64,000 nucleotides of DNA from Onthophagus taurus. Its lineage: Eukaryota > Arthropoda > Insecta > Coleoptera > Scarabaeidae. Of this stretch, positions 55,130 to 64,000 are shown one piece after another. Where the stretch lies: positions 5,580,001 to 5,644,000 of the forward strand of contig NW_027248940.1 of assembly GCF_036711975.1 (NCBI RefSeq), given 5' to 3'. Within the stretch, counting starts at the first letter, position 1; every line of letters starts with the position of its first letter. A program made the translations under genes and the position numbers. Under the pieces are notes generated by a model, which made no database searches, had not been told where the DNA came from, and saw nothing but the letters and a program-made list of their open reading frames with translations.

Positions 55130-57172
55130 CTAATAAAAAATATTAATAAAATTAATGGAAAATGACTGCAATGCACAAAACATTCTATTTAATTTTTTTG
55201 AAAACGTGTTTTTCGAAAAAGCATTCATGCAAATGAAAATATTGCCGTCGCATATGCAAGTAATTCTTTTTGTATTTTTTACTGCATAATCGCGCCCATG
55301 TTGTGAATTCTTTTCATAGCAAGATTTGCATCTTCCCCTTTTATGCTTTCCCTCGTTGTCCATTTTTTCGGTAAGTCTGTGTTCTTCTACTGGATTCTCT
55401 GCGTTTGGGTGTAGCGGTTCTCCACATTCAAAAAGTTGCATGGCAAGGTTTTCCTTGAAAGTGGTTAATAGAAATTTTCTTATTGTTTATTTTGCTGTAC
55501 AAGTATACATTTACTAATGAGGTGCCTGTAATAAATTCAAAAGCCAATTTTCTGTACCATATTATTGACTTTCTCAGAGAATTTGAATAGACTGCCATTT
55601 GATCTGACATATCAACAAACGATTTAGCTTTATTGTACTCGATTATTGCAGACGGTTTGAGCCTGGGACCCTCTTTGTGATGTACTTCTTTCTGTTCATC
55701 TGTGTGTTTAGTGGATAATAGGAAGACATCTCTTTTGTCATGCCACTTCATAACAACCACTTTATTTTGATTCTGCCTTGCAATAATTTCTCCTCTCTTG
55801 AGTTTTGCGTCGACCACAGTCTTTGACAGACCTTTTTTATTTTTTCGAATAGTTCCTACTAGATGAGTTGATCCTTTTTGTAAGTTCTCCGCTTGGGCAA
55901 CAGAGGTGTACCAATTATCTGCATAAAGAGTTCTTCCATCATCAAGCAATGGTTGTAACATTTCCATAACGATAGATTCCGCCACCGATTGTCCTTCAAT
56001 CTTTTCCTTACCGCAATATATCTTCAGGCTGTCGCCATCAAAGCATACTTTATAAATTTTCATTCCAAACTTATGCCTTTTTCCTTTTATGTATTGTCGA
56101 AAAGACAATCTGTCTCGAAACGGAATCATGGTTTCATCGATGCAAATGGTTTCTTCTGGAACAATGCACAGAGAAGCGTTCTTATTCAACATGTCAACCA
56201 GACATGTTGAATAAGAACGCTTCAGAAGACATTGAATTTTGTGAAGCTTATCGTTGAAGGGGCATTCTTCGTTATTTGCTAAATGGAACATGCACAAAAG
56301 CAGCTCAAACCTATTTCGAGCCATAAATCGTGATATCTCGTTGTTATACAATGGATTTTTACGCCAATAATCTTTGAGTGATGGCTTTTTATCTAATCCC
56401 ATCCAAATCAAAATAGCAATAAATGTTCGTATTTCACTAAAGTTGATATCTACCCATGCATGTAAACGTGAATAGTCGCCGAAATTCTCGTTGCTCATGG
56501 CTAAAACAATTTGCTGTTCGGCATATATGTTTGTTTCATCAACGATCTTGTTAGCAACATCGAACACAAGCAATTCAAAAAAACGAAGCACTTTTTACCA
56601 TGCATTTGAGCCTGCAGGACTGGTGAAACGCAAACATTTAGAGGGAAAGTGAACGTCAAAAAATTTCCTGAATTTGGTTCCCACTCTGGCTCTTCAATGC
56701 GGCTTCCTGGAGTATCTGTTATTGTGTTAGACTGGGCCGATGTTGATGCTTGAGCCGATGTTGATGGTTTAGCTGAAGTTGATGGTTGCGTTGAATCTAA
56801 AAGAAAAATGGACTTTGCAGCATTGCAATACCATATAAAAATACCTCGAAAAATACAGACGTACTGCTAAACGGTGAGAGCAAAAAGTATTTGAAATGGT
56901 AAATCGAAACAGTTTTTTTTTGTAGACTTTGATTCAACAAAAAGCTAAAACTATACCATAATCAAAGTTTATGCTATTGGTAATATCTTTTTTACGTACT
57001 TGATCGACCTCTACGTTTCGTTTTCCTTCAGAATCGTTCGATGATGTTTCATCTACCGAATATGTTGGATCAAGGTCGGAATTTGAGAAGTCTGAAAATT
57101 CATCACTCATGTCAAGTTCTCTCCAAACCTCAATCTCTGCTGCTGCAGTCTTTACCGCTTGTTGCATTTTAA
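55130..57172 (-). pseudogene. piggyBac transposase (two exons)
   Basis: Exon 1 from about 57172 (MQQAVKTAAAEI; an alternative start is MSDEF) to an ATG/GTATAG donor near 56955, acidic and Ser-rich. The acceptor TTTTAG is at 56797-56798. Exon 2 opens with a Ser/Thr-rich spacer; one TAA precedes VLRFFELLVFD. The core has Asp in TICIDETMIPF, Asp in TLYADNWYTS and Asp in FVDMSDQMAVYSN, the DDD triad. A one-base shift near 55445 separates the C-terminal Cys-rich finger (FECGEPLHPN, KRGRCKSCY, CICDGNIFICMNAF). The triad is intact; two small lesions. Confidence 0.93.
56173..56223. repeat. Perfect 23-bp-arm hairpin inside the piggyBac coding region
   Basis: Arms 56173-56195 (GAAGCGTTCTTATTCAACAT...) and 56201-56223 are exact complements around AACCA. 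It lies just before the first catalytic Asp, in the segment encoding SYSTCLVDMLNKNASL, and keeps the frame open. Confidence 0.96.
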
Positions 57173-57649
57173 ACTGGTTACTGAAACCAGTTGTCGCTGC
57201 TGAACGAACGAAAATCGAGTTTGTGCGTGTCCACGTAAGGTACACATGGCGCACGATGTGCAAAACATTAAGTAATGTTCACTCAGGCGCCACGTGTATC
57301 ATATTAGGACACACTTTTTTCTAAGAAAAAAATTATTGGAGAAAAAAGGTTTTTCAATATTTGTTTATTTTTAAACACTAAAACATCATTTTCATTAAAA
57401 AACAAACATGGCCCATGGGACACGGTACATATTTTTTTAAATATTGGGGATGGCAGTTAACGTGTTAAGCAGTCTAACTTAAACTGAGCTTATTTAATGA
57501 CTCTGTTATTTGACAGAAATAAATGAACCAAAATTTAATATATGCAGTACTTTAGGCATCGACTTAGTCACTAAAATGTTTTAAATGGTAACAATTTTAA
57601 TTTTTTTTGCATATTAAATAACAATTATAGTTCAAATCATTCTTCTTTA

Positions 57650-59340
57650 CTAGTGTTTCAGATATCTGTTCAAACTCGGGAGTTTCATCTTGTAGTTTAT
57701 AGAGAAGTACACATCCTGTAAAGTAACGCACTCTATTAACTCAATATTTGGGAACGTAACCTCACATTTCGTTTGGCCAACTGTGATACTATCATTCAAG
57801 CCAATTTTTGCAAAATACCTGTAACAATATATCATCTGACTTCTAACTGCCAATGTATAAGGAAGAGTTTTACGTGATCTAATAATATGAGCATTGGTTT
57901 TTAGTTCTTTGTGTTTTGCTTCAAATCTCATTGAAGATAAGTGACGTATTGGACCAACTTTCTCAATAATACGTTTGTAATGCAATAAAAAGTGATGCTT
58001 AGGTTATAAACATTCATTAAATAGTTTTTTATAATTTTCGTTGTGGTACTGAACAAGTTGATCAATTAGCGATTAGCGATATTCACCTCCAGGTTCATCT
58101 TTATAATATTAATATATACATATAATATATACATATAATTAAAGTTGATCAATGGTATGTAACTGTTCATTGGAAATTTCTGAAGCTGAGAAGTTAAGTC
58201 AAATAAAAGTTCCAAATAAGATCACTTTCAGGAACTAGATCACCAACAATAAATCTGAAATTCTTAACAAACAAGGACATTTCAGTAGCTGAAAATACTA
58301 GTTTTAGACCTTTTAAAAATTCTGCTTTTATGTTTCTTTCAAAGTGTTCATATTGCCCAAATTTAACACGCGCATTTAAAGTAGATAACGTAAAATACTT
58401 TTTCTGTAATAAACTAGTACTAATATGTGCCATATCATACCTGTGTACACCTTCGTATAAATCATGCATTATGTCGCAAGTAATGTTGAAAATTTGGTAA
58501 AATATTCCATACACATTTTTCCTTAACTCCATACAATATATTGGCAACATATATTGGTATATTATTGGTAACATGTAGATCATAAAACTCTAGGCGTTTA
58601 ACTTTTTCCGTATCTTCTCTGCATTGTTGCTGAAGTAGTTCCTTACTGGTAATACAAAAACAGCAAAAGTAAGTTGAAAAAAAACTTTCTGTTAAACCTA
58701 GAATAGAATGAAGACCTAAATTGTCACCTGCTAAAGATATCATAGAGAAGTACACTCTTACTTGTATGTTATCGACAGATATCAATAATCCATTAGTTTC
58801 TAAATCCTTTAGTAGCAATAGTGTAATATATTACGCCCAGCTTATACTGGCCAGCATGACTTCCTAAAGCATTTCCTACCTCGAAATCATCAAAATATAT
58901 TATTAATGGTAAAACAACTTTATCACATCTTACCATATTTTTCCAGATCTCTCCATTTATAATACTACACATTTTATCTGATTGTTTACTTATTTCGTTA
59001 TTTAGCTTTAATTGATCCTGCAAGCTAATAAAAGACATTCTTGATTCTTTTAACGTAAGAGATACTTTACCATTTATTATACATTTAAATACATTTATTA
59101 TTTATATATACGACATTCTTTTGTTCCAAGATGGAACTGCTGAGGTGTTATATACATTCCAGACGATTTATAACTTTTTAAACTTTTATACTCAGAATCT
59201 AATCTATTAAATGATGTTTTCAATAAATGTAACATACACTTTATTTTGTCCACATTATCATTGTTTCCAGCTATATCTAAAATCATATCTATTACACCTG
59301 ATGCAAAGAATGATTGTATATTTGGTGGTAATAAATGCAA
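57650..59340 (-). pseudogene. EnSpm/CACTA-like transposase (animal type)
   Basis: Minus-strand pieces in order: FNRLDSEYKSLKSY, LIIYFDDFEVGNALGSHAGQYKLGVIYYT (first acidic site), SLAGDNLGLHSILGLTESFFSTYFCCFC (second), FNITCDIMHDLYEGVHRYDM (Glu-bearing), KLVFSATEMSLFVKNFRFIVGD, and KVGPIRHLSSMRFEAKHKELK near the C terminus. This order matches animal EnSpm-type transposases as I recall them. At least four frame changes, one stop near 58004 and an AT dinucleotide-rich insertion at 58106-58140 disrupt it. No terminal repeats found. The superfamily name is probable, not certain. Confidence 0.65.
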
Positions 59341-59829
59341 TAATATATTGATTTCAATTGCTGTTTTCGGCTTAAAAAAACTTAATTACATGTTTTTAAA
59401 ATTTTGTTTTAAAACGCTTATATTAGCCTACCAACCATACAAAACAAGCTCACGTAAGCGTGGGCTCTCTATATTATCATGTCCCGTAACGATTGAACAA
59501 TAGTTAACCAGCGTATTCTCTGATCGAAAATAGACAAAAAAGTCTAATAAACATAGGTCCGAAAATGGGCCATTTTCGAGATATTCAAAGTTTTAGTTTC
59601 ATAAGTTGACCTATTACTTAATCTGTTGTTAACATCATTAATTGTAACGATTTAGATGCAGTAATTATACGATTACCATGGTTACGATGGTTAAGATAAA
59701 GTTTAATAAATAATAAGTTAATATTAAGTTAATTAATAATTTAACAAAACAAATAACAAAGATTATCGAAGAAAATCTTTCAACCAGCATAAAAACAACG
59801 AATATTTAACAAAGTGGAAAAGAATCATT
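59341..59829. other. Noncoding; 3' region of a mariner-type repeat
   Basis: No gene. 59519-59596 is inverted relative to a similar stretch at 35041-35113 and lies downstream of the transposase tail at 59830-60003, so it is probably that element's 3' end. Confidence 0.55.
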
Positions 59830-60003
59830 TCATAATAAATGTTCAATATGCGCACCATTTACTTCTAAACACAAACGGATACGTTTTTTAAATGAACTTC
59901 TAATGCGTTCAAAGATACCAGGAATTTGTTTTACTGCGTCAAATGCATTACTAATTTTATTTTTCAAATCCTGCACATTTTGAACGTCTTCAGAATAGAC
60001 TAT
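59830..60003 (-). pseudogene. Mariner-type (DUF4817 group) transposase C-terminal fragment
   Basis: Minus strand: EDVQNVQDLKNKISNAFDAVKQIPGIFERIRSSF then CLEVNGAHIEHLL and a stop, the usual end of DUF4817-group transposases. Everything upstream, including the catalytic core, is absent. Different subfamily from the copy at 12337-13435 (which ends GRHMADVIF). Confidence 0.75.
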
Positions 60004-60282
60004 TATAAAATAATACTATATGGCCCACCCACAAAAAAAAACCCTTTTTTCGCCATCATTTTCTGTTAGAGCTTGAACGGTGTTGTGATTTTTTTATGTG
60101 GGTATTTTTTTATTTTATTTGAACAAGAGAACAACAACGGGACGATCCCAATAAAGTTGTTCCACATTATACATTTATAAAGTACAACTAAAAAAAAATC
60201 CTAATTTCTAAAACAAGCTTAAGGACAGAGCATTAAGACATTACAATTATAGCGATACGGCAGGTGAAGATATAATAGGTCC

Positions 60283-60900
60283 GTACAGCTACATCCCCCA
60301 TTCAAAATATCAGCATTTTGATACTGCCATAATTGTGTACTATTTACGTACTGATTTTGTACTACATTAAAAAATTTTGTACTAATCATTCAGTACTTTT
60401 TTTATATATGTCAAAGTGTGGGGTGTAGCTGAACGATCAGTTACATCCCCCCCTCCATATACAACCTCCCTTTCAAGATATCAGCATTTTGTTAGTGCCA
60501 TAATTTTGTACTATTTATATACTAATTTTATACTACATTACAAAATTTTGTACTAATCATTTAGTATATTTTTTATATATATCAAAGTGGGGGGTGTAGC
60601 TGAACGTTCAGTTACACCCCTCTTTTAAGACATCAGCATTTTGATGGTACCATCGTTTTGTGCTATTTATGTACTGATTTTGTACGGCATTAAAAATTTT
60701 TGTACTAATTATTTAGTATATTTTTTATATATATCAAAGTGGGGGGTGTAGCTGGACGTCCAGTTACACCCCCCTTTTAAGATATCAGCATTTTCATAGT
60801 ACCATAATTTAGTGCTATTTATGTACTAATTTTGTACTATGTTAAAATTTTCGGTACTAATCATTTAGTATTTTTTCTATACAATTGTCCCAACTTTTTG
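60283..60900. repeat. Four-unit tandem repeat, about 152-171 bp period
   Basis: Phased copies of TCAGCATTTT at 60310, 60481, 60633 and 60785 (spacings 171, 152, 152). Each junction carries a near-perfect palindrome, GGGTGTAGCTGAACG followed by its near complement TTCAGTTACACCCC; each unit contains GTACTAATCATTTAGTA-like and GTACTAYTTAYGTACT-like inverted motifs. Noncoding. Confidence 0.9.
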
Positions 60901-61467
60901 GTACCCCCTTTTTTCTTTTAAACTATAACTACCACAGATTTGTTATTTGGCACATCGATACAGGACAAAAAAGTTTACTTTATGAAGTTAGTGTTGTTAC
61001 TATATCACTTCCGGTTAGACCGGAAGTAGATGATTTATAAATTGAGGCGGTAAGAAGCAAAGGGATGTAAGTGCAAATTTAGCGATGTCGAGAAAAAGGC
61101 TCTCAAAGTTAAAGTCTTACAGAAAAATCAAGGACTACCGAAAATTAGAAAAATATTTTTTTTACTTTTCTGATGTATCTTATTAACTGTTTTTAAACTT
61201 TTGAAATATTTCAATTTATTCATTAGTACTAAAAATACAGGGAGTAAAGTAAAGGGACGTTACTACTTACACCCCTTTGCATCCGAATATGTAACTTACA
61301 TCTCTTTTGTACTTAATGATAAGACTTTTTTTAGCATTTTGTTTACCTTATCCAAGTGATTTTGGAAAAGGGCCACAGGAAAAACATTTAAGATCCAAAC
61401 TAATAGTTTTATTGATTATTACAGGTAGAGTATACAAAGGTTTCAATGAAAAAATGTTTGGTTATTT
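60901..61467. other. Noncoding, flanking element G
   Basis: No gene supported. Contains short phrases GGGATGTAAGTGC (61063) and CTTACACCCCTTTGCATC (61268), which echo the GTTACACCCC of the preceding tandem repeat. Confidence 0.5.
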
Positions 61468-63399
61468 TTACTCATCATCGGACTCCCACTCAGTAGCAAT
61501 ATCTTCAGAATTTTCTGCGACTGTACGTCCTCGCCTGGTATCTGTATCTTGTATTTTCCTGTTTCCGTTTATTGTCGTTGAAGCAATATTTTTTGTAGTA
61601 GCATTTCCTTGGTGCTTTAGTGTTGTATAAAAGTTATGGTAGATGGGTGGTATAAAAGGAAGAAGTTGTTGAAGGTTTTCATATTTTGCTGTCTTTATAA
61701 GTGGTGGTGTAGGGTACAATAAGCTAAGTTCATAATGAGCATTTGGACGGCCCTTTTTCTGCTTTCTTAGATCAAATTCAACAAAGTCCATGTCCTCAAA
61801 GTTGTTCTTGTATAAAAGAGTATCCGGTTTATCTTTCTCCAGTCGGAACCATTGAACATTGCGTAACCCTCGAATAGAGTCCTTTATGCTTTTTTTCATA
61901 GGTTGAACTGACATAAAGCTTTCAATGGCCATTCTTACAACTGTAAACTTCCGGCTTGCATGAGCCACTACGTTGAACCAGTCATCCGGAACAAAAATAT
62001 ATTGGTTTTTCTTTTTGGACTTTTCAATAATCCCGAAGTGTTGATCGCATTCCATGTAAGAGTGCCCAGAAATCAAAAATTTATGGTCTATTCTCTGAAT
62101 AGATGTTGTCTGAACAATATGCCTGCAAAATTTAATAATGTTGTTATTTTTGTTTTGGCCGCCTGCGTTATCGCTAAATGCTATAAGATGTTCTATTGAA
62201 TTAGGTAGTTGTTGAACATACCTAATTAGGCACGACCCGATTTCTTGGGATCCCCTCGATGTCTCACCTTCGTGCCACATAAACATTGAGGCTTGATTAT
62301 TAGTTGCCTGAGATAGTAAACTTTACTGCAGGTTAGTACAGGTGTGGGGAGAGTTTTTTCAAGATCGAAACATATTGCTTTTACAGTAGTTGCGTTATCC
62401 TTGGCAAGTTTCTTGGCATCATCTTTTTCTGATCTAGCTTTCTCCGCTTTACGTAAATGAACATCTTTCTGGATTTTACTATTTTTCACCACCTCGGCAT
62501 TAGGATCGTTATTTATTTTGTTTTCAAGTGCATCGCATGTTGTACACGTATCAGTGTGAGGCCGTTTAAAACTGAGATTGAATTGCGTTGTAAAAATGAA
62601 TCTATAAAAACTCTCCTTAACAGTATGTTGCATACTATTTTCATGGCAAAACTCCAAAAAAAGTATATACATTTTGTGAATATTCAGTTCGCCTGAGAGA
62701 TATTTTGTCTGTGGATTTTTGTTTCGTGAATAATGGCTTGAATATTTCGGGAATGACCGAATATGGGCCTTTATTACTCCAATATCATGTTCTGAAATCT
62801 TATTTGCTGGTATGTGTCTACCACGTTGGTCAGTTGGAGCTACACCTGAAGGTTTTCTGTTCTTTAAAACATTGTCATACCTTTTTTGGCTTATGTTCAA
62901 AGTTTTTAACACAAATAGTTTGCAAACTCTTTTACCCTGTAGTTTTATTTTGACGCTAACCTGTTTGCATAAAGGAATTTAAAAATGCCGTTTGTAGATT
63001 CCATGAACCCAAATTCCAATAGTCTTGAAAGATTTGTTGATGGTCTTCATCCGAAAAACTACTACAATCATATCGATGGCCTGCTAGCTGTTGAACGCTT
63101 TTAGACTCCTTAAACACTTTCCTATGACCAATATATTCGCCGCCACTATTCCTGCACTTCTTTGCTTTGTTCCGTGCCCAAGAAGATTCATTTCTGATCC
63201 TTTTTCTGCTTCTGTTCATCTGCTGGTTGCCGACGTCTGCTTCAGCTTCAGATGTAGAAGTCCGTACATCTTCTGGGACATAATCACGATCTATAGTCGA
63301 GCCGTCGAATTTGTGCAGTGATAAATCACCGTGACAAGTAGGTAAATTTCTCACATCGTCGGTCGCCCTGTCCGGATTCGTCAAAGTAGGTGACCACAC
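61468..63399 (-). pseudogene. GGQN-family putative DDE transposase (element G)
   Basis: Most complete N terminus of the three. It begins about 63399 with an acidic region and RSRKRIRNESSWARNKAKKC. A shift near 62956 leads to KRVCKLFVLKTLNISQKRY, HIRSFPKYSSHYSR, KMYILFLEFC, HTDTCTTC and AICFDLEKTLPTPVL (Asp 1). At 62226-62290 a shift and a short deletion remove about 20 residues. Then EGETSRGSQEIGSCLIRY, FSDNAGGQNKN (Asp 2), GHSYMECDQHFGIIE (Glu, 48 residues on), the basic C-terminal domain, LLPFIPPIYHNFYTTLKHQ, and an acidic end. The true start is uncertain. Same candidate triad and Cys pair as E and F. Confidence 0.78.
63288..63336. repeat. 49-bp inverted repeat, left arm (inside element G exon)
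   Basis: Exact complement of 63610-63658, with 273 bases between. The left arm is part of the element G N-terminal frame (encoding CHGDLSLHKFDGS on the minus strand). Confidence 0.93.
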
Positions 63400-64000
63400 C
63401 CCTTCTGGGGGTAGCGCACTGAGCGCGTTACTGGAGACAAAAAAATAATAAAAGCCGCCGACGCACTGTGAACGGTATTCATAACTTCTTATCTGACTGT
63501 AAAGATAGGTTTATTCTCGTATAGTGTAGCTGCGCCTTATAGACCCTGGTGGGAGTAGGCGGTTACATAACGAAGGAACCGACTACCCCTTTTTTTTTGT
63601 AAGTACCTGTCACGGTGATTTATCACTGCACAAATTCGACGGCTCGACTATAGATCACTATCGTCAAGAGATTCTGCACATAAAACAAACACTAAATTAG
63701 TTTTATAAGTTGAAGATTAATATTGGGACTGTAAAAAATAATATAGAAAACCATATCAAAATTTCATAACCTCAATATAATCAAACTCTTAAAAAATGCA
63801 TTAATTTTCTGTGTACTCACCATCTTCATCAAAATGTTTCATATTCATTTGGCTATTTACGTCCATTAAACTAATCACTAATATTGACTAATTAATACAC
63901 TGAAAATCATCAATAATACGCATTTATACGGGAGTAAACACACAGTTTAACTGTCTAAATTATTATGAACGGTGACGTTTGGAGGCAGAGGGATATAGGT
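63400..64000. other. Noncoding right margin with inverted copy of a G segment
   Basis: 63610-63658 is a perfect inverted copy of 63288-63336. Otherwise no gene. A run of T (63591-63599) sits before the copy. Sequence after 63700 is AT-rich and featureless. Confidence 0.6.

Larger units (their letters stand above)
54848..57464 (-). mobile_element. piggyBac transposon with TTAA target
   Basis: Termini CACGTTAACTGCCATG (left) and the complement ending CACGTTAACTGCCA-wise at 57464, each flanked by TTAA (54844-54847, 57465-57468). Subterminal GTGTACC/GGTACAC boxes recur at both ends (for example 54864, 54905, 57235). Length 2617 bp. Minus-strand transposase with one intron. Confidence 0.96.

Noticed and set aside
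60283..60900. CRISPR-like regular repeats
   Set aside because: Units are about 152-171 bp with no short repeat/unique spacer pattern, and the window is eukaryotic.

Overview
This is a eukaryotic, AT-rich, intron-bearing stretch that is almost entirely transposable elements (TEs). I found no convincing host gene, tRNA, rRNA, CRISPR array or bacterial operon. The mix (four PIF/Harbinger copies with a MADF accessory gene, BED-finger hATs, piggyBac, a Tigger, a DD41D mariner, a Crypton, a Ginger-like integrase transposon, gypsy and copia retrotransposons, a LINE, and three copies of a transposase-like family with an SD(T/N)xGGQN(R/K)N motif) fits an arthropod, most likely an insect, genome. Species cannot be told from the sequence.

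Layout. 1-7.55 kb: a decayed gypsy pol (minus strand) whose protease region is split by a hAT (1450-4585, TSD CTTTTTAT) and, in line with this, by Harbinger A (4710-7478). 7.85-10.86 kb: element E of the GGQN family, with long TIRs and a 182-bp foldback inside. 11.1-15 kb: a hAT fragment, a 118-bp-arm inverted repeat with a hammerhead-like core, a DD41D mariner and a Mutator-like fragment. 17.1-19.9 kb: Harbinger B (TSD TAA). 20.5-25 kb: an unrecognised TE fragment, Harbinger C and a second Mutator-like fragment. 25.2-34.6 kb: a three-level nest, a LINE (26668-31083) inside a gypsy-type LTR element (25302-33850, identical 130-bp LTRs, TSD GACAG) inside a hAT gene. 35.2-37.5 kb: a second complete hAT (TSD CTTATAAG). 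37.6-40.1 kb: a Tigger. 41.6-43.2 kb: GGQN element F. 43.2-46.1 kb: a copia pol with no LTRs. 46.1-47.0 kb: a Crypton tyrosine recombinase exon. 48.3-51.0 kb: Harbinger D (reverse orientation). 51.5-54.1 kb: a Ginger-like transposon (TSD TATA). 54.8-57.5 kb: a piggyBac (TSD TTAA). 57.6-59.3 kb: an EnSpm/CACTA-like transposase. 59.8-61 kb: a mariner-type fragment and a tandem repeat. 61.5-63.4 kb: GGQN element G.

How the genes work together. Nothing here is a host pathway. Each transposon is a small unit of a transposase plus, at most, one accessory protein. The most striking organisation is in the Harbingers: the transposase gene and the MADF gene lie on opposite strands and are mutually interlocked, each one's second exon sitting inside the other's intron. 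This holds in A, B and D, and half of it is preserved in C. The second point of interest is the GGQN family, where three divergent copies share a candidate D-D-E triad and one has clear long TIRs. Nearly every gene carries stops or frameshifts. The LINE ORF2 (27847-30648) is the clearest intact large coding region.
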